Position numbers and translations under genes: made by a program. Shown here one piece after another: positions 1 to 6,366 of a stretch of DNA of 14,686 nucleotides. Under the pieces are notes generated by a model. That model was given only the letters and a program-made list of their open reading frames with translations. It was not told the origin of the DNA and ran no database searches. The stretch comes from CAUZEO01 sp963578625 (GTDB lineage Bacteria > Verrucomicrobiota > Kiritimatiellia > SLOV01), in the NCBI GenBank assembly GCA_963578625.1, contig CAUZEO010000098.1, positions 1 through 14,686 on the forward strand. Direction: 5' to 3'. The number at the start of each line of letters is the position of its first letter. Within the stretch, counting starts at the first letter, position 1.

Positions 1-1
1 G

Positions 2-403
2 ATCTTGCCCTGGCTCGCCGGAATTGTGGCGGGCATCGGCGAACGGGTCCGGTTTTATCGGACGATCATGGTCAACGAAATCAACAGCGACTACATCCGA
101 ACCGCGCGGGCGAAGGGGGTAGGGGACAGCGGGATTCTCTTCAAGCACCTGTTAAAGAACGCGATGATTCCAATCCTGACCGGTGTGGTGATGGCGATCC
201 CCTTCCTGTTCCTTGGATCCCTGTTGACGGAATCGTTTTTCGGGATTCCCGGTCTGGGTCGCCTGGCCATCGAGGCGATTCAGAACAATGATTTCCGGAC
301 GACTTCCGCCATCGTGTACATCAGTGCTCTTCTATTTATCGTTGCCAATCTGCTGACGGATATCAGCTATACGATCGTAGACCCGAGAGTACGCCTGCAG
401 TGA
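2..403 (+). CDS. dppB: Peptide ABC transporter permease, DppB/OppB type (C-terminal part, cut by window edge)
   Basis: This is the C-terminal 133 residues of an inner-membrane permease that imports di- or oligopeptides. The frame is open from the first bases, so the gene begins upstream and the TTG at 5 is not its start. The binding-protein-dependent permease EAA loop is visible (YIRTARAKGVG followed by LFKHLLKNAMIPI). It is followed by hydrophobic segments and the family ending FGIPGLGRLAIEAIQ, then a last membrane helix and the tail DPRVRLQ. The stop codon TGA (401-403) overlaps the GTG start of the next permease gene, which suggests translational coupling. The family is clear. The substrate (dipeptide, oligopeptide or another small solute) cannot be told from this fragment. 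Confidence 0.93.
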   Translation: MLPWLAGIVAGIGERVRFYRTIMVNEINSDYIRTARAKGVGDSGILFKHLLKNAMIPILTGVVMAIPFLFLGSLLTESFFGIPGLGRLAIEAIQNNDFRTTSAIVYISALLFIVANLLTDISYTIVDPRVRLQ

Positions 404-1491
404 GCGAATTTATTCCCATACCGGTGGTCATTGCGGCGGCTGAATTTCACCTGATCCAAAATGTGATTGCGGCGATTCTCCTTCTTTTGGCCGCCTGGGG
501 GTTGGTTCGGGTTTTCCGGCACCCGTTTTGGGGTGTTCGCATTCGCGGGGTTTTTCGAATGGGTTCGGCGGTCGTGGCGTTGGCGGTTATCTGTGCTTAT
601 CTACTGGTTGCCTGGACGGACGCGGTATCGTGGAAGTCACCGGCAGGAGAAGTTGAGAGCCAGTATTCGTTTCAGGCAGGGCAGCCCAGGAGTCTTTTCG
701 ACCGCTTGTTTTCGGCGATTACGGGAGTGCCGGAATACGCGTACAAGGAAGACAGCTATTCCGCGCCGCTTGCCGCCGTCGAGTTTGTCGATAAAGACCG
801 TCCCCTGAAATTCCGGCACCTGCTGGGTACCACGCAGACCGGTCACGACTCGCTGTACTCAACCTTGAAAGGGTGCAAGCCCGCGGTGGTCATCGGCACC
901 TTGCCACTATTATTCGCGATTCCCCTCGCGTTGCTGTTCGGAGTTGCGGCAGGGTTTTTCGGTGGAAGAACAGACGACCTGGTCGTTTATCTATATTCCA
1001 CGATTGCCTCGATTCCCGGCATCCTCTTTCTTTTTGCGCTGATTGCCGCATTTGGCAAAGGGCTGCCGCAAATTGCATTTGGACTGGGGGTGACCGGCTG
1101 GATTGGCCTGTGCCGACTGGTGCGGGCGGAGACGCTGAAACTTCGGGAGTTGGAGTACATCCAGGCGGCCACCTGTCTCGGCGTGTCGCGGGCGCGGATT
1201 ATCTTCCGCCACATCCTTCCGAACCTCATGCACATTGTCATCATTACCGCCGTGCTCGCGTTCAGCGGACTGGTCCTCGCCGAAAGCGTCCTCTCCTACA
1301 TCGGAATCGGACTTGATCACAGTTGGGGCGCAATGATTGATAATGCCCGCGGGGAGATTTCCCGGGAGCCGCCCATCTGGTGGAACCTCGTCTACGCCTC
1401 CATCGCGCTCTTCGGGCTGGTATTGTCCATGAATATCGTGGGAGACGCCATTCGTGATGCATTGGATCCAAGGGTTTCTACAGCGGAGTAG
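400..1491 (+). CDS. dppC: Peptide ABC transporter permease, DppC/OppC type
   Basis: This is the second inner-membrane permease subunit of the importer, 363 residues from a GTG start inside the sequence GTGA shared with the dppB stop. The N-terminus has two hydrophobic segments (about residues 18-40 and 52-74). A hydrophilic stretch (about 75-140) follows, then the family's conserved LGTxxxGHD segment (142-150), which in many DppC proteins reads GTDxxGRD. The core permease domain spans about 160-350. Its EAA loop, which contacts the ATPases, is at about 253-275 (YIQAATCLGVSRARIIFRHI). The C-terminus GDAIRDALDPR is typical. At 363 residues it is longer than the usual 280-300, because of the extra N-terminal helix and the long loop. 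A 76-base gap separates it from dppD. The assignment is secure; the substrate is unknown. Confidence 0.95.
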   Translation: MSEFIPIPVVIAAAEFHLIQNVIAAILLLLAAWGLVRVFRHPFWGVRIRGVFRMGSAVVALAVICAYLLVAWTDAVSWKSPAGEVESQYSFQAGQPRSLFDRLFSAITGVPEYAYKEDSYSAPLAAVEFVDKDRPLKFRHLLGTTQTGHDSLYSTLKGCKPAVVIGTLPLLFAIPLALLFGVAAGFFGGRTDDLVVYLYSTIASIPGILFLFALIAAFGKGLPQIAFGLGVTGWIGLCRLVRAETLKLRELEYIQAATCLGVSRARIIFRHILPNLMHIVIITAVLAFSGLVLAESVLSYIGIGLDHSWGAMIDNARGEISREPPIWWNLVYASIALFGLVLSMNIVGDAIRDALDPRVSTAE

Positions 1492-1530
1492 TATTTGGTT
1501 TTTAGTAAAATGAAGATAACGAATCAGAAA

Positions 1531-1550
1531 CCCGCACCCCGCACCCCGCA
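1531..1550. repeat. Short 7-nt tandem repeat (GCACCCC) in the dppC-dppD gap
   Basis: The gap between dppC and dppD holds GCACCCC at 1534-1540 and again at 1541-1547, followed by a partial third copy. A 7-base period cannot stay in one reading frame, so this is not coding. A tiny ATG AAA TTC TGA follows at 1549-1560 and has no evident role. The repeat resembles degenerate low-complexity spacers and may have lengthened an originally shorter operon junction. Confidence 0.5.
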
Positions 1551-1567
1551 TGAAATTCTGAACGGTT

Positions 1568-2539
1568 ATGCTTGAAATAAAGGATCTTCGAACTCACTTC
1601 AACGTTCCCGGCGGGCGGGTTGCCCGGGCTGTGGATGGAGTGTCGTTGCACGTTGATCGTGGTGAGACGGTTTGCCTGGTTGGCGAATCGGGATGCGGAA
1701 AATCCGTCACCGCGTTTTCCATCATGCAATTGCTGCCGCGCAACGCGATTCATCCGACCGGTCAGATTCTGTACGAAGGGAACGATATTCTGAAAATGAG
1801 CGTGGATCGGCGCCGGGAATTTCGTGGAAATGAGATTTCGATGATATTCCAGGAGCCCGGGACCAGTCTGAATCCCGTTTTTTCGGTGGGACGCCAGGTG
1901 AGCGAGGCATTGGAGATTCACCAAGGGATGTCCCGGAGGGAGTCCAGGAAGGAAGTGATCGGGTTGTTCGGTGAGGTAGGGATTCCCAATCCGGAAGCGA
2001 GATACCACACATTTCCTCATCAAATGTCCGGCGGAATGAAACAGAGAGTGATGATTGCGATGGCATTGGCGTGCAATCCGGAGTTTCTGATCGCCGACGA
2101 ACCGACAACCGCTCTTGATGTCACCATCCAGGCACAGATCTTGAAGCTGATTCAAAACCTGCAGAAGGAACGCAACATGGCGGTGCTGCTGATCACCCAT
2201 AATTTGAGGGTCGTCAACCAGATCGCCGACCGGGTGATGGTAATGTATGCTGGACGGATCGTGGAACAGGCGGATCGCAGAACCCTGTTCTCAGATCCGA
2301 AACACCCCTACACGCAGCAGTTGCTGAAAGCCATTCCGGGCGCGGAAATGCGGGGGAGCAGCCTGGAAGAAATTGAGGGCAAGGTACCTCCTGCAACTGC
2401 ATTTCCCGACTTCTGCCGATTCTCGGACCGATGCCCGTCCTGTTTTGAACCTTGCCGGGTGACCGACCCGGTCCTGTTCGAGGTTGGCCGGGACCATGAC
2501 GCGGCGTGCCTGCTTTACCAGGGGAATCCCCGTGCCTGA
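1568..2539 (+). CDS. dppD: Peptide ABC transporter ATP-binding protein, DppD/OppD type
   Basis: This is one of the two cytoplasmic ATPases that power the importer (323 residues). Visible motifs are Walker A GESGCGKS (39-46), Q-loop Gln95, signature MSGGMKQ (153-159), Walker B FLIADE (173-178) and switch His211. The H-loop reads ITHNL where most relatives have ITHDL. The C-terminal oligopeptide-transporter extension carries Cys283, Cys289, Cys296 and Cys314 (plus Cys292). This spacing is shared with the neighbouring DppF and, in characterised relatives, is linked to binding an iron-sulfur cluster. The ATG at 1568 is chosen because the typical N-terminal strand MLEIKDLRTHF begins there; the ribosome site upstream is weak. 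The end overlaps the next gene's start by 8 bases. Confidence 0.96.
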   Translation: MLEIKDLRTHFNVPGGRVARAVDGVSLHVDRGETVCLVGESGCGKSVTAFSIMQLLPRNAIHPTGQILYEGNDILKMSVDRRREFRGNEISMIFQEPGTSLNPVFSVGRQVSEALEIHQGMSRRESRKEVIGLFGEVGIPNPEARYHTFPHQMSGGMKQRVMIAMALACNPEFLIADEPTTALDVTIQAQILKLIQNLQKERNMAVLLITHNLRVVNQIADRVMVMYAGRIVEQADRRTLFSDPKHPYTQQLLKAIPGAEMRGSSLEEIEGKVPPATAFPDFCRFSDRCPSCFEPCRVTDPVLFEVGRDHDAACLLYQGNPRA

Positions 2540-3518
2540 AGCGCCCCTTGTTGAAGTCCGGGACCTGAAGACCTGGTTTCCTGTTCGGAAGGGCGTGTTG
2601 CAGAGGGTTCATGCCTGGGTCCGGGCTGTCGACGGCGTTTCTTTTTCAATTCCCAGGGGCAGCACGCTCGCGCTCGTGGGAGAGTCGGGCTGTGGCAAGA
2701 CCACGGTGGGCAAGAGCATTCTCCGCCTCGTAGAACCCCAGTCCGGCCTCATTCGTTTCGACGGTAATGATTTGTTGTCGTTAGACCGCGGCCAGCTCCG
2801 AATGTTGCGCAAGAGATTCCAGATTATCTTCCAGGATCCTGCCAACTCTCTCGACCCAAGAATGCTGGTGTCCGATATCGTGGGGGAGGGAATTCGAAGT
2901 TTCGGGTTGGCGAGCGGGGAGCAGGAAATTCAACAAAGGGTGGAGACCGTGCTGGACCGTGTAGGGCTAGGGCGCGACACCATGTTTCGGTATCCGCACG
3001 AATTCTCCGGCGGGCAGCGGCAGCGGGTATGCATTGCCCGGGCGCTCGCCGTGGAACCCGACTTCATTGTTTGCGACGAGGCGACCTCGGCTTTGGATGT
3101 GTCGGTGCAGGCCTCGATTCTCAATCTGCTCAAATCGCTCCAGCAGGAAATGGGTCTCACCTATTTGTTTATCACCCACGACTTGAGCGTGGTTGAGTAT
3201 CTCTCGGACCGGGTTGCCGTAATGTACCTGGGACAGATCGTGGAAGAGAACGAAACCGAGACCCTGTTTGATCATCCGAACCATCCCTACACCGAAGCAC
3301 TTATTCGGTCCGCGCCGAGTCTCGATCTCGATCACCGGGATTTGATCTCGCTGGAAGGGGACGTGCCATCGCCAATGAATCCCCCCGACGGATGCCGTTT
3401 TCACGCTCGCTGCGCAAAGCGGTTCGAGCCGTGTGACAACCAGTCTGTACCCACATATGATGTTCCCGGCGGAACCAGCCGCTGTTTCCTCTGCGCACCG
3501 GATCCAGACAACACGTAA
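2532..3518 (+). CDS. dppF: Peptide ABC transporter ATP-binding protein, DppF/OppF type
   Basis: This is the second ATPase of the importer (328 residues). Motifs: Walker A GESGCGKT (50-57), Q-loop Gln101, signature FSGGQRQR (158-165), Walker B FIVCDE (178-183), D-loop SALD and switch His216. The C-terminal extension has Cys288, Cys294, Cys301 and Cys318 (plus Cys321), matching the DppD pattern. The GTG at 2532 is preferred over an upstream TTG at 2484. It is preceded by a good ribosome site, AGGGGAA at 2520-2526, five bases away, and it gives the family's usual short N-terminus. It overlaps dppD by 8 bases in a different frame, so the two ATPases are probably coupled. It is the last gene of the operon; no clear rho-independent terminator is seen after it. 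Confidence 0.95.
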   Translation: MPEAPLVEVRDLKTWFPVRKGVLQRVHAWVRAVDGVSFSIPRGSTLALVGESGCGKTTVGKSILRLVEPQSGLIRFDGNDLLSLDRGQLRMLRKRFQIIFQDPANSLDPRMLVSDIVGEGIRSFGLASGEQEIQQRVETVLDRVGLGRDTMFRYPHEFSGGQRQRVCIARALAVEPDFIVCDEATSALDVSVQASILNLLKSLQQEMGLTYLFITHDLSVVEYLSDRVAVMYLGQIVEENETETLFDHPNHPYTEALIRSAPSLDLDHRDLISLEGDVPSPMNPPDGCRFHARCAKRFEPCDNQSVPTYDVPGGTSRCFLCAPDPDNT

Positions 3519-3534
3519 TGGCATATCCCGCGGC

Positions 3535-3657
3535 ATGGCACCTCCGGCCCGTGTCGGAACAACAACGGGAGAAGACGAATTGAGCACACGGCGGGCGGGG
3601 ACGGTTCCTCTCGGGCGCTTCTTTTCCTGCAGACACCGGCCGGAGGCGCCGTGCCAC
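3535..3657. repeat. Inverted pair of intergenic palindromic-repeat copies downstream of dppF
   Basis: The left arm at 3535-3555 and the right arm at 3632-3657 are near reverse complements. The right arm carries the core found repeatedly at 9180-9408 (GGAGGCGCCGTGCCACG). The left arm lacks about five bases of it (GGCGC). The 76 bases between them contain no gene. The pair lies directly after dppF and before a decayed gene. It could act as a weak mRNA-end structure, but no T-tract follows. Confidence 0.55.
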
Positions 3658-3730
3658 GGAGGGGGCTCGAACTCCTTTTTGCCTAATCGTCAGTCCCGGG
3701 GTAGGAACTGACCCTGTTTCTAAATGCGGG

Positions 3731-4175
3731 AGCGTTTTCATAGCGCATCTGGAAGAGAAAACAGGCAAAAAAGTCAACTACTTGAAGCTGGACTCCCCGG
3801 AAGATATGTTGCTGGCGTTGACGCAAGGACGTTTTCACGTTTCCGGACTCAATACCGGCGGGGGTCCCCATCGCAGTCAACGATTGCGGATTCGTTCCTT
3901 TTTGCACTCTCGGGAATGAAGACGGCCATATCAGTTACACCCGCAAATCGCCGGGGCACGACGCTTCAATTCGTGGAGTAGCCAACGGAACGTACGAGGC
4001 GGCAGCGATCGAAAGCGACCTGCTGAAACGAGCCACTAGTCGCGGAGACATTTCCCAGGACGATGTACGGGTTCTTTACGAGTCGGAGCAGTTCGTTTCC
4101 GCCGCGATCGGACACCTCTGCAACTTGACGCCGGCTCTGGCGGAATCCGTTCGCGCTACCCGTAGCGCATTTCAA
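3731..4175 (+). pseudogene. Remnant of a phosphonate-type ABC substrate-binding protein gene (PhnD-like)
   Basis: Translating two frames in turn recovers a recognisable PhnD-family protein (phosphate/phosphite/phosphonate periplasmic binding proteins). The first frame, 3731-3862, gives AHLEEKTGKKVNYLKLDS and later GRFHVSGLNTGG. A run of five G at 3860-3864 then shifts the frame. With one G removed, the text continues VPIAVNDCGFVPF, GNEDGHISYT, then HDASIRGVANGTYEAAAI and YESEQFVSAAIGH, up to about 4175. Between GHISYT and GHDASIRGV (around 3939-3956) roughly 60 residues normally present in the family are missing. The N-terminal signal-peptide region and the C-terminus are also absent. About 148 codons remain of a usual 300. 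It lies downstream of the dpp operon on the same strand and converges on ligA. The family call rests on recalled family patterns, not on a search. Confidence 0.72.
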
Positions 4176-4217
4176 AGGTCGTTCCGGTGCTCTGCGCTCT
4201 TCCTGGTTTTGCCGGGA

Positions 4218-6227
4218 TTACGATTCCAGCAGTTTCACGAATGCGGCTTCATCCAGGACTTTCACGCCGAGCTTTTTCGCCTTTTCGAGTTTGGAACCCG
4301 CTTTTTCGCCCGCCACCAGGTAGTCGGTCTTTTTCGAGACGCTGGAACTTACCGTGCCGCCGGCCCGGCGAATCATTTCCCCGGCTTCGTCCCGTTTGAG
4401 GGTGGGAAGTGTCCCGGTGAGGACAAAGGTCTTGCCTGCGATCGCGCCGTCACCGCTGGAAGGGGGAGGTGCGGAGGTTCGCTTCATGTTCACGCCGGCG
4501 GCACGCAGGCTTTCAATGATCGCGCGGTTTCGTTCGTTCTGAAGAGTTTCGTAAATACTTTTCGCCACGATCGGGCCGATGTCCCGAACGGCCTCCAGGT
4601 CGTCGGCGGGCGCCTCAGTCAGATGGTCAATCGATTCGTAGTGTTGCTCAAGAATCTGCGCCGAACGTGACCCCACGTGCCGGATCCCAAGGGCGAAAAT
4701 GATCCGCCAGAAATCGCGTTTTTTGCTCGCCTCGACTCCGGCCAGAAAGTTCTCGGCAGACTTCTCCGCCATGCGCTCCAGTGCCGCAATGTCTTCGAGC
4801 TTCAGGGCGTAAATATCCGCCGGGGTTTTCACCAGTTCTTTGTCAACCAGTTGTGTGATCAGCGATTCGCCGAGACCATCGATATCCATAGCGCCACGGG
4901 ATGCAAAATGCAGGATTGCGCTCGTGATCTGGGCGGGACATAAGCTGTTTTCACACCGTAGCGCGACCTCTTCTTCTCGCCGCGCCGCAGGCGTTCCGCA
5001 GACAGGGCAGTGATCGGGTAGATGGAAGTTTTTCTCCTTTCCTGTCCGCTCCTCCTTGATTACCGAGACGACGGCGGGGATGATCTCCCCCGCTTTTTCT
5101 ATAATTACCCGGTCCCCAATGCGAATGTCCTTGCGGTCGATTTCATCCTGGTTGTGAAGCGTTGCGCGGCTCACGGTGGTGCCGCTGACAAGCACCGGCT
5201 CCAATTCCGCAACCGGAGTAAGCACGCCGGTTCGGCCTACCTGGACGGTGATATGCAGGAGCGTCGTTACCGCCTGCTCGGGCTCGAACTTGTATGCAGC
5301 GGCCCAGCGCGGACTTTTCGATGTGGCCCCCAATTCCTCGTAGTACGACCGTTCGTTGACCTTGATCACGCCGCCATCCATCGCAAATTCGAATCCGTGA
5401 CCAGCCGCCTCCAGCTCATCAAGCGCTTCGAGGATCGATTCGATATTCTCGCCATTCCAGGTTCGCACAGGAGCCCGCAGCCCCCACGAGGAAAGCTGTT
5501 CCAACCAGGATTCGTGCGTGTCAAATTCTATACCGGCCAACTCTCCGGACGCATAAAAAATCGCATCGAGCGGCCGCCGGGCTACCTCGCGGGGATCGAG
5601 CTGTTTCAGGGAGCCCGCCGTCGAGTTGCGTGGATTTGCAAACGTTTCGAGCCCGGCTTCCTGCCGGGTTTCGTTCAAATGCGCAAACCCTTCCTTGCTC
5701 ATGAAGACCTCTCCCCGGACTTCGACGACTGCGGGTGGAGTTGTGGCGTCGAGGCGAAGCGGAATGGAGCGAATGGTCTTCAGATTTGCGGTGATGTCAT
5801 CGCCGGTTGTCCCGTCCCCACGCGTGGCGCCGAGCGTGAGCCGGCCGTCTTCGTAGCGGAGGGACACCGCCACACCGTCGATTTTCGGCTCGAGAAGGTA
5901 GGAGTACGGACGGTCCTCCAGCAGCTTCCTGATTCGCCCATCGAACTCCACCAGCTCATCCTTATTGTAGGTGTTCGACAGGCTCATCATCTGCGCCGCG
6001 TGCTTCACCGATTGGAAACCGTCAAGCGGTTCTCCACCCACCCTTTGGGTAGGCGAGTCCGGCTGGACCAGTTCGGGATGCGCTGCCTCCAGATCCTGGA
6101 GTTCCCGCATCAGGGCATCATATTCCCGGTCGGAGATTTCGGGAGCGGCGTTCTGATAGTAGAGCCGGTTATGCCGCCGGATTTCGTCGCAGAGTCTCTG
6201 AATCTTCTTTGCAGCCTGGGCGGACAT
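4218..6227 (-). CDS. ligA: NAD-dependent DNA ligase LigA
   Basis: This enzyme seals nicks in DNA during replication and repair using NAD+, through a lysine-AMP intermediate. From the ATG at 6227 it has 669 residues, the normal full length. Visible parts: N-terminal Ia domain with HNRLYYQNAAPEISDREYD; adenylation site Lys115 in EPKIDG; OB-fold region near 320-400 (GRTGVLTPVAELEPV); a four-cysteine zinc site Cys407, Cys410, Cys425, Cys430; helix-hairpin-helix region about 440-570 (DIDGLGESL, IRHVGSRSAQ, RDIGPIVAKSI); and a C-terminal BRCT domain about 592-669 (FVLTGTLPTLKRDEA). An in-frame ATG at 6251 would add eight residues. Neither start has a clear ribosome site, and I favour 6227 because family homology begins just after it. 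The gene converges on the PhnD-like relic, with its stop at 4218-4220. Confidence 0.97.
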   Translation of the reverse strand: MSAQAAKKIQRLCDEIRRHNRLYYQNAAPEISDREYDALMRELQDLEAAHPELVQPDSPTQRVGGEPLDGFQSVKHAAQMMSLSNTYNKDELVEFDGRIRKLLEDRPYSYLLEPKIDGVAVSLRYEDGRLTLGATRGDGTTGDDITANLKTIRSIPLRLDATTPPAVVEVRGEVFMSKEGFAHLNETRQEAGLETFANPRNSTAGSLKQLDPREVARRPLDAIFYASGELAGIEFDTHESWLEQLSSWGLRAPVRTWNGENIESILEALDELEAAGHGFEFAMDGGVIKVNERSYYEELGATSKSPRWAAAYKFEPEQAVTTLLHITVQVGRTGVLTPVAELEPVLVSGTTVSRATLHNQDEIDRKDIRIGDRVIIEKAGEIIPAVVSVIKEERTGKEKNFHLPDHCPVCGTPAARREEEVALRCENSLCPAQITSAILHFASRGAMDIDGLGESLITQLVDKELVKTPADIYALKLEDIAALERMAEKSAENFLAGVEASKKRDFWRIIFALGIRHVGSRSAQILEQHYESIDHLTEAPADDLEAVRDIGPIVAKSIYETLQNERNRAIIESLRAAGVNMKRTSAPPPSSGDGAIAGKTFVLTGTLPTLKRDEAGEMIRRAGGTVSSSVSKKTDYLVAGEKAGSKLEKAKKLGVKVLDEAAFVKLLES

Positions 6228-6332
6228 GTAAAAATGATGACAGATCTGCATTTTCGGGGGAAGCGCGAAAGAATAGGTGGCAGGGGTATCCGACCCGTGT
6301 GCGGAGCCAACCGCCGGAGCCCAGGCACCTCT

Positions 6333-6355
6333 GGCACGGGCATCCTGCCCGTGCC
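6333..6355. repeat. Perfect palindromic repeat between the nuclease gene and ligA
   Basis: A 10-base-pair perfect inverted repeat (GGCACGGGCA and its complement) surrounds a three-base TCC loop. It sits in the 139-base gap downstream of the secreted nuclease gene and upstream of ligA, both on the minus strand. No T-tract follows on either side, so it is unlikely to be a standard rho-independent terminator, though it could stabilise or end the nuclease mRNA. A related sequence, GGTATCCGACCCGTGTGCGG, lies nearby at 6282-6301. The CACGGG/CCCGTG ends are shared with repeats near 9235 and 9382. Confidence 0.7.
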
Positions 6356-6366
6356 TCGTATGCGGG

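Noticed and set aside
2484..2531. TTG at 2484 as the start of dppF
   Set aside because: The GTG at 2532 has a well-spaced AGGGGAA ribosome site and the usual family N-terminus. The extra 16 residues only overlap dppD.
3724..3981. 85-codon plus-strand frame over the PhnD-like remnant
   Set aside because: It is the third, unrelated frame. The homologous text lies in the other two frames.
6333..6355. Rho-independent terminator for the nuclease gene
   Set aside because: The stem is strong but no run of T follows on the transcribed side, and the sequence fits the repeat family better.
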